Source: Candidatus Helarchaeota archaeon (GTDB lineage Archaea > Asgardarchaeota > Lokiarchaeia > Helarchaeales > RDOG01). Taken from it: a stretch of DNA of 64,000 bases. The notes beneath the pieces are model-generated. The model saw nothing but the letters and a program-made list of their open reading frames with translations. It did not search any database and was not told where the DNA came from. Shown here piece after piece: positions 8,548-17,494 of the stretch (its first letter is position 1; every line of letters begins with the position of its first letter). Made by a program: the position numbers and the translations under genes. The DNA lies in the NCBI GenBank assembly GCA_019058315.1, contig JAHPZH010000004.1:248001-312000 (forward strand), written 5' to 3'.

Positions 8548-9039
8548 ATGACTGAAAGCGTTGAAGAATTTAAAATTGTTGATGAATTAAAACCTGATTT
8601 AAGGGGCATCAATATAAAAGTAAAATGTAGTTCAATAAATGATGAAAAAGAAATAGTTTCTAGAAAAACTGGAGAAAAATTAAGAGTTACCGAAGCATTA
8701 GTCGGTGATGAGACAGGAAGTATATATTTATCCCTATGGAACGACGATATTGATAAAATTGAAATGGGCCATGTTTATCAATTAACGAATGTTTATACTA
8801 AAGTATTTAAAGGCTCTTTAAGACTAAATATTGGAAGATATGGAAGTTTTGAAGAAATAAATGGAGAAGAAAATATAGAAATAAACATTGAAAATAATCT
8901 TTCGGATAAATATTATGAAGAACCTCGAAGATATCGCTCAAGTGGATATAATAGGGGATATGGCAATAGTAGATTTAGTGGCGGGCGAAAATCTTATAAA
9001 AACAATAGAAGAAGTTCCTATCGAAAATGGAATTATTAG
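8548..9039 (+). CDS. SOSS-B/RPA-like single OB-fold ssDNA-binding protein
   Basis: Residues about 8-110 form one OB fold of the RPA/hSSB1 (SOSS-B) type: LKPDLRGINIKVKC, then ALVGDETGSIYLSLWNDD, then GHVYQLTNVYTKVFKGSLRLNIGR. This is the usual layout of archaeal and eukaryotic small SSBs. The tail from about 125 is rich in Arg, Tyr, Gly and Ser (RRYRSSGYNRGYGNSRFSGG), like RGG tails that add nucleic-acid affinity. It likely protects single-stranded DNA in repair. Single gene, ATG start. Confidence 0.8.
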   Translation: MTESVEEFKIVDELKPDLRGINIKVKCSSINDEKEIVSRKTGEKLRVTEALVGDETGSIYLSLWNDDIDKIEMGHVYQLTNVYTKVFKGSLRLNIGRYGSFEEINGEENIEINIENNLSDKYYEEPRRYRSSGYNRGYGNSRFSGGRKSYKNNRRSSYRKWNY

Positions 9040-9231
9040 AATAAAGATAAATAATAAGCAAATTAATTATAGAAGTATTTTTTAAATAAAACCAAAAAAT
9101 ATCTTCTGCTTTTTTTTTAAATTTAAATAAAACATCCTATTATTTAATTTACGTTTTTTTGGGTACTGTTAGAGTTTGGATAAAATTTGATAGTTTGAGG
9201 ATTTATATAAATAAAAAAAAGAAAAGGTAGC

Positions 9232-10476
9232 TTACTCTTCATGGACCCTAAACAGGTCTATGTCACCAGGGGCTTTTGGAGCTTTCTCAGCTAATAATCT
9301 GACAAATTCCCTTGTAGAACGTTCTATATCACGAGATTGTGTTATATATCTACCTACTATTATTATATCTGCTCCACTACGAAGTGCTTCAGGCGCAGAA
9401 TCGGGACGAATGCCTCCAGCAACTGCAATAAGCATTCTCTCTTTTGGAAACTCTTGTTTTATCATCGCCACCATCTCAGCACGGCTTGTAATCTTGTCCA
9501 TACCACTGCCTTCTCCAGCTTCCGTATCTATAGCCTTGTGTAAAATGACTACATCGGGTAATTCTTTCATAGATTTCAATTTACTTATCGGATCGGGAAC
9601 ATTCATCATATCTACAATTGCATATATACCCACACGTTTTGCTTCGTAAATGAATTTATCCAAAGATTCCTTGTTTGCAAGTGCAGATGCTACTACTCCA
9701 TCTGCTGTTTCTTCATAAGCCATATCAACTTCTACTTTACCCACATCTAGAGTTTTTAAATCTGCTATAAAGAAAACATCTTTAGCTCCATCCACCTGAC
9801 GTAGCTCGTTAATGATAGAAACACCATACCGTTTAATCAATGGCGTTCCGGCTTCTAAAATAATCCTGTCACTCTTTGCCATTTCTTGTATGACTCTTTT
9901 CGCCATTTTAATTGAGGGATTATCCAAAGCAATTTGAAGGTAGGGTGGACGCCATAGACGTGGAACTTTAAAGCCCATGATAGGATGGCGGGCACGGTCC
10001 TTATCATACAATATCTTCTGTAAATCTGGATATCTCGTTAAAGCTCGTTTAAGTGCTAATTTAGTCGCCCCATAATTATAATGATATATCTTTCGCATAT
10101 CTTTTGCTTGAGGGCTGATAAATACACTAACGACGATTACCCACTCATCTAATTTATCAGAAGGAATAATCCCTTCTTCTACTGCATCCGCAATGGATTT
10201 TGCTACACTAGCCTGAGCAGGACCAAAGATTTTAGAGATATCTTCTCCAGTTTTGACTGTAACCTTCGGAATTATTGCAGTGAATGGTTTAGGTGGAAGA
10301 TTAGGACGAATAACTGCAAGTAGTGGGGTATGTCCCATAGAAAGCTGAGATAACGCATTTGCAAATGCTATACCAACGGGACCACTTTTATCACCTATCA
10401 TCAAGTCAATGTGTGCAACTTCTGCTCCAGAACCTAATAATGCTTCTCCTATTTCAAATACTTGTTTCATTACCAA
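9232..10476 (-). CDS. fae-hps: Bifunctional formaldehyde-activating enzyme / hexulose-6-phosphate synthase
   Basis: Residues about 1-160 are Fae (GEALLGSGAEVAHIDLMIGDK, GPVGIAFANALSQLSMGHTP), which condenses formaldehyde with tetrahydromethanopterin. Residues about 170-414 are hexulose-6-phosphate synthase of the OMP-decarboxylase fold (DRIILEAGTPLIKRYG, FFIADLKTLDVGKVE, AVAGGIRPD). In archaea this fusion runs the ribulose monophosphate pathway in reverse to make ribulose 5-phosphate, with Fae trapping the released formaldehyde. RpiA at 41.1k is the next pentose step. The gene follows a winged-helix gene by 10 bases in one operon. M3 is an alternative start. Confidence 0.92.
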   Translation of the reverse strand: MVMKQVFEIGEALLGSGAEVAHIDLMIGDKSGPVGIAFANALSQLSMGHTPLLAVIRPNLPPKPFTAIIPKVTVKTGEDISKIFGPAQASVAKSIADAVEEGIIPSDKLDEWVIVVSVFISPQAKDMRKIYHYNYGATKLALKRALTRYPDLQKILYDKDRARHPIMGFKVPRLWRPPYLQIALDNPSIKMAKRVIQEMAKSDRIILEAGTPLIKRYGVSIINELRQVDGAKDVFFIADLKTLDVGKVEVDMAYEETADGVVASALANKESLDKFIYEAKRVGIYAIVDMMNVPDPISKLKSMKELPDVVILHKAIDTEAGEGSGMDKITSRAEMVAMIKQEFPKERMLIAVAGGIRPDSAPEALRSGADIIIVGRYITQSRDIERSTREFVRLLAEKAPKAPGDIDLFRVHEE

Positions 10477-10486
10477 GTTAAATACC

Positions 10487-10903
10487 TCATTTAATTATTT
10501 CTCTTCCTTTTTTATCTAATTGATACAATCCTTTTTCGATTTTTTTAATAAATCCTTTATCAAGTAGGCTTTTGATTAGTTTACTTATCCAAGATCGGGA
10601 TATTGTAGGAAGTTCTTTTACCATCAATTTAGGACTAGCAACGCTAAATTTTTCAATAATTTTTAATATTTTATATTCCGATAATGACCCTTCATACTCT
10701 AGGAGCTTCTCAATCTCATCAGACTGAGATAAATACTGTTCTATCAATTTGCCCACTTCTAAAAAATATAAATTATAATCTTGTAACAAGGGATTTACTT
10801 TATTTTCTATTTTAAGCAGCCCTTTTTTATTCAATTTCTGGATCATGTCTTCTGTTAGTTCAAGATTCCTTTCTAAAATTTCTAAAGTCGGCAATTGATA
10901 CAC
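10487..10903 (-). CDS. Winged-helix protein upstream of fae-hps
   Basis: 138 residues. The N-terminal half is helical; residues about 75-138 form a winged helix (YKILKIIEKF, SRSWISKLIKSLLDKGFIKKI, then a YQL wing and DKKGREIIK). It is read just ahead of fae-hps with a 10-base gap, so it is probably co-transcribed and may regulate formaldehyde/pentose metabolism; that role is inferred from position only. No effector domain is recognised. Confidence 0.65.
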   Translation of the reverse strand: MYQLPTLEILERNLELTEDMIQKLNKKGLLKIENKVNPLLQDYNLYFLEVGKLIEQYLSQSDEIEKLLEYEGSLSEYKILKIIEKFSVASPKLMVKELPTISRSWISKLIKSLLDKGFIKKIEKGLYQLDKKGREIIK

Positions 10904-10955
10904 CCAGCTTGAAAAGGACTATACATTAAAATAAAATTAGCATACATATATAAAG

Positions 10956-10972
10956 ATTTTGATCACCAAAAT
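10956..10972. promoter_or_regulatory. Palindrome between divergent wHTH and apgM promoters
   Basis: ATTTTG-ATCAC-CAAAAT has perfect 6-base arms and sits beside the TATA-like CATATATAAAG on the divergent promoter stretch, about 55 bases before the winged-helix gene start. It could be that regulator's own operator. Only position and symmetry support this. Confidence 0.35.
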
Positions 10973-11072
10973 ACACGACAAAAACATATTTGTATATAAC
11001 ACTATTTTATTTTATAAAAATTATTTATTAATAATACTAAAAGATTATTTTCACCGATAATGAGGAAAAAAA

Positions 11073-12311
11073 ATGAAGGCAATTTTAATTGTATGTGATG
11101 GAATGGGCGACCGACCTTCAAAATCATTAAATAATAAAACCCCATTAGCTTTTGCAAATACTCCAAACCTTGATAAATTATCAGAGCTTGGTATTAATGG
11201 AATAATGGATCCTATAAAACCAGGCGTTCCTCCTGGCTCAGATACTAGCCATTTAAGTATTTTTGGATACGATCCTTATAAATATTATACAGGAAGGGGT
11301 GGATTTGAGGCTTTAGGAATTGGAATGGATCTAAAGCAAGGTGAAATTGCACTTAGAGGAAATTTTGCAACCGTTAATGAAGATCTCATAGTGTTAGATC
11401 GAAGGGCAGGTCGTTATGTCCCAGAAGCAAAAGAATTCGATGCTTTAATAGATAATTATGTCCCTAAATGTGCAAATGATGTTAAAATCATAACCGAACC
11501 TTCAGTTGAACATAGAATTTCTATTAAAATAGTAGGACCCAATCTATCTCCTTATGTTTCTGATGTTGACCCTGAAGATTGTATTAAGATCCATCAATGT
11601 CACCCACTAAACAATAGCCCCGAAGCAAAACGAACAGCAGAAATTATTAATGAATTTACATATTTTACAAATAAAGTCTTAAAAGAAAGTCCAATAAATG
11701 AAAAAAGGAAGAAAGAAAATAGATTACCAGTAAATATTGTAATTTTACGAGGTGCAGGGACAATACCTAATGTGGAATCCATAGAAAAGAGGTTCGACAT
11801 AAGAGCTTCCTATATTGCTGGAGGAGCTTTATATAAAGGCGTCGCACATGCCGTAGGAATGCATCCTATTAATGTTCCTGGTGCTACAGGTGGAATTGAT
11901 ACTGATGTTATGGCAAAAGGAAAAACTGCATTAGACAATTTAGAGAAAAATGATTTTATATTCCTTCATGTAAAGGGCACAGATTCGGCGTCTCATGATG
12001 GAAGTGCAGAAAATAAAATTATGATGATCGAAAAAATAGATAAAATGGTAGGGTTAATTCTAGATAATGTTAATCTTAAGGAAACATTAATCTGTCTAAC
12101 CGCGGATCACACAACTCCGTTTGAAGTCGTCCGTGACCATACAGGAGATCCCGTCCCCCTTGTAATTTGTGCTGAAAATGTGTTAACCGATAATGTAAAA
12201 TCTTATTCCGAATTAACTTGTGCCAAAGGAGGATTGGGGAGAATCCGAGGAGTAAACTTAATTCACATTATAATGGATTTAATAGGTAAAACCAAGAAAT
12301 TTGGAGCTTAA
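11073..12311 (+). CDS. apgM: 2,3-bisphosphoglycerate-independent phosphoglycerate mutase, archaeal type
   Basis: Interconverts 3- and 2-phosphoglycerate in glycolysis and gluconeogenesis. It belongs to the alkaline-phosphatase superfamily: metal and nucleophile region [19 protein letters not shown] at the N-terminus, [18 protein letters not shown] with the catalytic Ser region near residue 60, a middle insert, and the metal motifs [12 protein letters not shown] and TADHTTPF near the C-terminus. Length 412 matches archaeal ApgM. ATG start with GAGGAAAA before it. Confidence 0.92.
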   Translation: MKAILIVCDGMGDRPSKSLNNKTPLAFANTPNLDKLSELGINGIMDPIKPGVPPGSDTSHLSIFGYDPYKYYTGRGGFEALGIGMDLKQGEIALRGNFATVNEDLIVLDRRAGRYVPEAKEFDALIDNYVPKCANDVKIITEPSVEHRISIKIVGPNLSPYVSDVDPEDCIKIHQCHPLNNSPEAKRTAEIINEFTYFTNKVLKESPINEKRKKENRLPVNIVILRGAGTIPNVESIEKRFDIRASYIAGGALYKGVAHAVGMHPINVPGATGGIDTDVMAKGKTALDNLEKNDFIFLHVKGTDSASHDGSAENKIMMIEKIDKMVGLILDNVNLKETLICLTADHTTPFEVVRDHTGDPVPLVICAENVLTDNVKSYSELTCAKGGLGRIRGVNLIHIIMDLIGKTKKFGA

Positions 12312-12330
12312 GTTATTTTAAAACTAAATT

Positions 12331-13728
12331 TTAACTTTTTAATACTGAAATTACTTGCTCTTTAGCCTTCTGTTCTTCAGATTTTTCTTCTAAGTATTCT
12401 CTTTTTCTGATTTTATAATAGGATTTCTTAAAAAATTTTCTAATTCTTACTATAAAATTTCTAGTCCTTTGTAGAAGTAAAAGAAGGATTCTATATTGAT
12501 GTCCTCCTCCCCAAAATACGAGCTGTTTAATTTTAGTTCGTGCCGTGCCTCTTTCTGGATATGCGATATCATCTAAAGTCTTTCCAAATATCTTTTCTAT
12601 TGCGACAGGTATACTCTCACTTGCAATTTTACTTAATCCATTTATATTTGTCAACTCAAATCTTTTAGCATATTTTTTCGAACTAGAGAAACTCTGCCAA
12701 TTTAAGAATTGACATTGCTGGGATAAGTCCTCAATAGCATAAATTAATTTTTGAATTACAGGCTCTAGATTGATAAGGATTTTTCGATTTTCATATCCTT
12801 CCTTAAAGATTTTTCTTAATATTTTAAGATATTTCACTTGTTCCTTTATAGGGACTCTCCATAATACATGATAAAGATCAAATAGATAATCAGAGTGTGT
12901 TTTTTCAATTTTTTTAAATCGAATTTTAGTCCCTAAATCTTTAAAAAATCGTTTTATATGCTCTTTAAGTGGAATTGAGCTCCATTTCATACGAATTAAA
13001 TTATCTATCTCTACAACTAATTTAGTATATTCATACAAATCTAATTTAAGAATATTCTCTAAATGTTCGTGATCTAGGCATGGTATGTCTATTAAAATAT
13101 TCTCCCGAGTATCGAGATATCTTCGAATAATAAAATAATTATCAGGAACAAAAAATCCTTTAACTTTAACCCTTAATTTTGGTCTATCAACATAAATTGA
13201 ATGGTCTCCTGGATCAAATTTAAAATTAATTTTAGGATCACTTAAAACATCATTTATATTATCATACCTTCCAATTCTTTCCCATAAAAAGTCTGGGACA
13301 CCATGAATGATAGTGGATAAAGCATTAAATTCATTATTTTCATTTTTTTCGAAAATAACCCGTTCCAGATCTCCTAAATGGTCAAATCTCTCAACCGGAG
13401 CTTTACTAAAGGACATTATTCCCCAAAAACAGTAGCGTTCTTTATTTAGATCCAAACCTGCCATTCTCATATTTACACAAACAAAATCATAAGGTTTTGA
13501 ATCCATTAACCATCTGTGAGTTCTCTCCTCCCATTCGAAATCATCGCCAAGACTAGTAATTAATTCTCTTAATTCAGTTAAATCCCCAACTTCCAGTAAT
13601 TTCGACCCAACTTCTTTCGCCTTTAGAAGTTTTAGTTTCTCTTGACGTCTAGCGGATTTTGATATCGCTTTTTGGGAAGCTAATTCCTTCAAATAATCTA
13701 ATTTCGTTAATTTTACCTTGACATTCAT
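12331..13728 (-). CDS. Hypothetical 465-residue protein
   Basis: No family recognised. The protein is soluble, with a basic helical N-terminus (residues 1-45), a central beta-rich part containing WRVPIKEQ and FVPDNYFIIRR segments, and a basic coiled C-terminus (RTRNFIVRIRKFFKKSYYKIRKREYLEEK). The many basic residues at both ends suggest nucleic-acid or ribosome contact, but this is a guess. It converges on apgM with a 19-base gap. Confidence 0.55.
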   Translation of the reverse strand: MNVKVKLTKLDYLKELASQKAISKSARRQEKLKLLKAKEVGSKLLEVGDLTELRELITSLGDDFEWEERTHRWLMDSKPYDFVCVNMRMAGLDLNKERYCFWGIMSFSKAPVERFDHLGDLERVIFEKNENNEFNALSTIIHGVPDFLWERIGRYDNINDVLSDPKINFKFDPGDHSIYVDRPKLRVKVKGFFVPDNYFIIRRYLDTRENILIDIPCLDHEHLENILKLDLYEYTKLVVEIDNLIRMKWSSIPLKEHIKRFFKDLGTKIRFKKIEKTHSDYLFDLYHVLWRVPIKEQVKYLKILRKIFKEGYENRKILINLEPVIQKLIYAIEDLSQQCQFLNWQSFSSSKKYAKRFELTNINGLSKIASESIPVAIEKIFGKTLDDIAYPERGTARTKIKQLVFWGGGHQYRILLLLLQRTRNFIVRIRKFFKKSYYKIRKREYLEEKSEEQKAKEQVISVLKS

Positions 13729-14065
13729 AAATTTTCATCTGATTATGGAGAACCTTATTTGAGATTACTGTAAAGATACTATTCCTTTCAAATAGAATAG
13801 AAACTTGAACAATAACTACAAATAAATAAATAATTTAACCTAAAAAAATGTAATGTTATCAGCATATATAGGGGGATAAGAGTCACTTCATTTTGTTTTA
13901 GTTCATTTGATTACATTTGATTTCATCGCTTTCTTTCTTTATTTTAATGTTAATAAATTATTTTAAATCTAAGAATGAGTTAAAATTTATAAACAGATCT
14001 AACCTAATTCTTCCAACCAATTTAAAAAAAACTTAAATTGGTCTAAAAATTAAATGGGGATATAG
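13729..14065. other. Intergenic region with promoter-like signals
   Basis: Divergent spacer of 337 bases. It contains TATA-like AAAATTTATAAACAG near 13983 and the palindrome at 14017-14041; otherwise nothing is recognised. Confidence 0.5.
14017..14041. promoter_or_regulatory. Palindrome at the predicted transcription start of the 14066 gene
   Basis: CCAATTTAA and TTAAATTGG are perfect 9-base arms with a 7-base spacer. The site begins about 25-30 bases after a TATA-like box and ends 24 bases before the TTG start, so a protein bound here would block transcription; a 5' UTR hairpin is the alternative. Confidence 0.4.
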
Positions 14066-14470
14066 TTGGCTGAAATAGCAAAAACTTTGAAAATAATATG
14101 GCTTATCAACATAATTCCGTGTATTCTCTGGGGCATTTTTTACGTTTTTTTAACTGAATCTGTATATATGACAGATATGACAATCCAATTTAACTCGGTT
14201 GCTGCTACTACAGCGCGATCTGTCGGTATCCTTCTTTTCCTTTTTGCAGCATTTTTAATCAGAATGTATCTACTAGATGACTGGGCTAAAATTCAATTTT
14301 ATGTTGAGTTTTGTCTATGTTGGATCGCATATACTATTGTATTAGATATTTGGAACTTAATTTTCCTTTCTGCATCTCCAATTGGATTTTTATTAACTTT
14401 AATTGGGACGATAGTTCTCATTGTGCTCGAAATTCCTTATATCTACTACTGGCTACAACTAAAAGAATAA
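14066..14470 (+). CDS. Four-helix membrane protein, unknown
   Basis: 134 residues with four hydrophobic segments (about 12-30, 48-67, 77-95, 105-127). No family recognised. The start is TTG (TTGGCTGAAATA) after a GGGGATAT sequence. A palindrome lies just upstream. An Lrp-type regulator follows on the same strand after a repeat-containing gap. Confidence 0.6.
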   Translation: MAEIAKTLKIIWLINIIPCILWGIFYVFLTESVYMTDMTIQFNSVAATTARSVGILLFLFAAFLIRMYLLDDWAKIQFYVEFCLCWIAYTIVLDIWNLIFLSASPIGFLLTLIGTIVLIVLEIPYIYYWLQLKE

Positions 14471-14524
14471 TTTAACTATTCTAACTCTTTTTTTTTTAAA
14501 CAAGAAAGAACACAAATAAATTTT

Positions 14525-14623
14525 ATAATTTTATGAAAATTTCCACAGTAGAGATCATACCAAGTGGGATAAGATTAAAGAATTTCATAATTTTATAAAA
14601 AATTCCACAGTAGATACCATGCC
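14525..14623 (+). repeat. Two-copy 37-bp direct repeat overlapping the Lrp gene start
   Basis: Copies at 14525-14561 and 14587-14623 match at about 32 of 37 positions and share TTCCACAGTAGA and ATAATTTTAT. Their start-to-start distance is 62 bases. The second copy covers the first ATG (14619), which argues that the repeat is upstream control sequence and translation starts later, or that a segmental duplication created it. Confidence 0.6.
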
Positions 14624-14666
14624 TGATGAACAATCTTATATCCCAGTTTATTATCTATCATATCTC

Positions 14667-15143
14667 ATGATAACTCTTTCTAATTCTTCTAATAATAAAC
14701 TTGATGACCTTGATATTAAAATTCTAAGTTATCTAATTGAGGATGGTCGACAGTCTTTTATTACAATTGGAAAGGAAATAGGTGTAACTTCTGTTACAGT
14801 AAAGAATCGATTGAATAATATGCAAGCTGATGGAACTGTAAAAGAAATTAGTGCTAAGGTTAACCCAAAGAGCCTTGGATATCATATCTGTACTTTTCTT
14901 AATATAACTTTACATAGCAATAAATACATTCCAAAGGTAGTTAGAATGCTGGAAGAATTAGAAGGAGTAACTCAAGTATTTGTTCTCGCGGGAATTGTCC
15001 AGATTAAGGCGATATTATATACTAAAAATATGGATGATTTTTCATTAATTTTCGCTAAAATATCACAAATCGATGAGATAAAAGAAGTTCATAGTGAAAC
15101 AGTTTTAAACGATTCCATGATGGGTAAATTTATAGTTTCCTAA
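14667..15143 (+). CDS. Lrp/AsnC-family transcription regulator
   Basis: An N-terminal helix-turn-helix (LDDLDIKILSYLIEDGRQS, then IGKEIGVTSVTVKNRLNNMQ) is followed by the RAM effector-binding domain (about 75-158), the normal two-domain layout. An ATG at 14619 would add 16 residues, but it lies in the second copy of an upstream direct repeat and the extra residues have no counterpart in the family, so the ATG at 14667 is preferred. Lrp proteins usually bind amino acids and control their own genes; the direct repeats are candidate binding sites. Confidence 0.85.
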   Translation: MITLSNSSNNKLDDLDIKILSYLIEDGRQSFITIGKEIGVTSVTVKNRLNNMQADGTVKEISAKVNPKSLGYHICTFLNITLHSNKYIPKVVRMLEELEGVTQVFVLAGIVQIKAILYTKNMDDFSLIFAKISQIDEIKEVHSETVLNDSMMGKFIVS

Positions 15144-15188
15144 ACCAGAAATTTCCAATTTTATTTTAATCAGTCTAAATAAAATATT

Positions 15189-16094
15189 TCAAATTTCTTT
15201 TATACCTGCATCATCCATCATTTGCTTGAAAATCTTACGTACAGCTATGATTTGAGGGTCGGATTTTTCTGGTTGAATTACACGATTTAAAAATGAGAAT
15301 CCATTAATGATACGCTCCTTAAAAGAATCTCCGACATGATCTGCGCCATAAACAAGTCTAAATTCATGTTTAATATTATTATCAAATAAAATCCGGTGTA
15401 ATAATTCTGCACCACGATATAGACCTAGCATATCATCTGTGCCGACTTCTAAATATATTTTAATTCCAGATTCTCTAATTTTCATAGCATATTCCTTAAC
15501 AATGAATGCGGGATTATTGACTTTCCAATATTCTTCATCAATAGGGGATCCGAAAATCTTTTCCATAAAATCTTGTGTTCGATAAAACTTATCCTCTAAC
15601 TTAATATCTTTCCATTCGAGTACAGGTTCTATCCCCGGTTCAAAGGCTAATATTGCAGCGAATTTATCACAATATTTGAAACCCATGCGAAGTGAACCAA
15701 GTCCTCCCATAGACACACCTCCAATAAATGTTTTACTTGGATCATCATAAATACGATATTTTTTGCGTACATAAGGTAATAATTCGCTAATTATAAAGGT
15801 CTCCCATTTCTGTGAACCATCTCTATAGTCCATATATAGACCTCGTTTACAGTGAGGCATAACGAATACCATATCAGGTGTTAATTTCTTCTCCCACATT
15901 TCCTGAATAACCGGACCAATGATATTTTTAAAAAATCCTTGATGACCTCCCCCTCCATGAAGAGTTAACATTAATGGATATGTTTTTTTAGAGGTTTCAT
16001 AATCTTCTGGAAGCATTGCTTCACATTTAATAGGACTTGGAACTAGTTCGGTTTCAATTTTAAATTTCTGAATTTCAAACATACGAAAAACCAA
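15189..16094 (-). CDS. Esterase D-like alpha/beta hydrolase
   Basis: 301 residues with the esterase family pattern: oxyanion-region LTLHGGGGHQGFF, nucleophile elbow GGVSMGGLGSLR (GxSxGG), an acid region near EVGTDDMLG and a C-terminal His in YGADHVGDSF. Members include S-formylglutathione hydrolase and feruloyl/tributyrin esterases; the substrate is unknown. No signal peptide, so likely cytoplasmic. A second hydrolase lies 32 bases upstream in the same orientation, suggesting an operon. Confidence 0.8.
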   Translation of the reverse strand: MVFRMFEIQKFKIETELVPSPIKCEAMLPEDYETSKKTYPLMLTLHGGGGHQGFFKNIIGPVIQEMWEKKLTPDMVFVMPHCKRGLYMDYRDGSQKWETFIISELLPYVRKKYRIYDDPSKTFIGGVSMGGLGSLRMGFKYCDKFAAILAFEPGIEPVLEWKDIKLEDKFYRTQDFMEKIFGSPIDEEYWKVNNPAFIVKEYAMKIRESGIKIYLEVGTDDMLGLYRGAELLHRILFDNNIKHEFRLVYGADHVGDSFKERIINGFSFLNRVIQPEKSDPQIIAVRKIFKQMMDDAGIKEI

Positions 16095-16126
16095 GTTTCA
16101 TTTATCATATTTTGTTTAAAAACTAT

Positions 16127-16975
16127 CTAAAAACCATTTTTCTTTAAGAAATTAACAATAATTGGATTAATTTCATCCGAATGGGTTATGAGAACCATAT
16201 GTCCCGCTCCATTTATTAAATGTAACTCTGAATTTGGCATTAATTCATTCATGGTTTTTTGATCTTGAACCGGAGTGATTAAATCATTCTTACCTGCTAA
16301 TATTAATGTTGGTATTTTTATATTACATAAATCATCTTTGAGATTAAATTTCAGAATTTCTTTTAGCTCCCTGGTCATTGTATCACGGTCTAATAGTAAT
16401 AAGTCATGTAGCCACATTGAAACATTATCCTTTGGCTTCTTCCAATAAATTGCTAAAAGAGGAGCTACCCTTCGTATTAATCTTTTCTTTCCAAAAATTA
16501 GTAATGGAGAAAAACCTAGATTTATCGGTAACATTAAGGAACTCCAAAGGGTTTTAGATATTGGATTGTGAATAACCGAATAATTGCCTCCGATTAATAT
16601 TAAACATTTAATAAAAGGTTGGAATTCAGGGTCAAGATACAATTGCTGAATAATTCCTGCTCCAGCAGACCAACCCAATAACCCAATTGGCTTATTTTTC
16701 AAATTTAGATTCTTGAGGACGTCATCAAAATCTAATCTAATTTGTTCATAAGTGTATCCTATGTTTCTTTTCTCAGAATATCTACCATGGCCTGGAAAGT
16801 CGAAAATTGTTATTCTATAGCCATGATCTTTAATATAAGGTATACTTTCTGAAAACCAGACGGAACTAACACCCCATCCATGAATAAAAATTAAATTAAA
16901 ACCCTCTTCTGGTCCATATTGTTCATAAAATACTTTAATTCCATCTTTTAAATTAAAAAACGGCATTACTATCAT
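16127..16975 (-). CDS. Alpha/beta hydrolase
   Basis: 282 residues. HGWGVSSVWF marks the oxyanion loop, LLGWSAGAG the nucleophile elbow (GxSxG, Ser near 105), LAGKNDLITP the acid, and GAGHMVLITH the catalytic His. The cap region near 140-200 is basic. Substrate unknown. It is probably transcribed before the esterase that follows. Confidence 0.8.
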   Translation of the reverse strand: MIVMPFFNLKDGIKVFYEQYGPEEGFNLIFIHGWGVSSVWFSESIPYIKDHGYRITIFDFPGHGRYSEKRNIGYTYEQIRLDFDDVLKNLNLKNKPIGLLGWSAGAGIIQQLYLDPEFQPFIKCLILIGGNYSVIHNPISKTLWSSLMLPINLGFSPLLIFGKKRLIRRVAPLLAIYWKKPKDNVSMWLHDLLLLDRDTMTRELKEILKFNLKDDLCNIKIPTLILAGKNDLITPVQDQKTMNELMPNSELHLINGAGHMVLITHSDEINPIIVNFLKKNGF

Positions 16976-17013
16976 TATTGACGAGAATATCTAGGTAATA
17001 CTAATGTATAACT

Positions 17014-17340
17014 ATGGTTTTATTCTGCATAATATCGATTAAAATGTTTAGGAAAATAATAAGATTTTTCGAAAAAACGGATTGGTATGGTATAGTTAAA
17101 GAATTAGAAAGTATTATCTTTAATACGAAAGCTACTAGACCAGCTAAAATATCTGATCCACACGCTTACCTAAAAAATTATAGTTTAGAAGTAATCAAGG
17201 GCATAGGTCCTAAAACTAAGACGAAATTAGAAAGTTTCGGGATAAATAATGCATACGATCTGATTAATTGTCAATCAATTCAAGGATTTTCTGAATCTAA
17301 AGTAAATACATGGAAGCAATGTGCATTAACTCTTGATTAA
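17014..17340 (+). CDS. Small helix-hairpin-helix protein
   Basis: 108 residues. Residues about 55-105 hold a helix-hairpin-helix pair (LEVIKGIGPKTKTKLESFGI, then ISSI-like IQGFSESKVNTW), a non-specific DNA-binding fold found in repair factors and polymerase accessory proteins. The first 45 residues are helical and basic with no recognised domain. An alternative ATG lies at 17044. Confidence 0.65.
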   Translation: MVLFCIISIKMFRKIIRFFEKTDWYGIVKELESIIFNTKATRPAKISDPHAYLKNYSLEVIKGIGPKTKTKLESFGINNAYDLINCQSIQGFSESKVNTWKQCALTLD

Positions 17341-17494
17341 AAACTCTTTCTACATATTTTTGAGAGATCCAAAATTCATACTAAATTTTTTCCTTATAAT
17401 TTCCCAAAAACTTTTTTTATATTATTAAAAAAATAAGTAATTACTCCGTTTATTTAATTTAAATAATATTTACTCCATAAATGAGGATAAGAGA

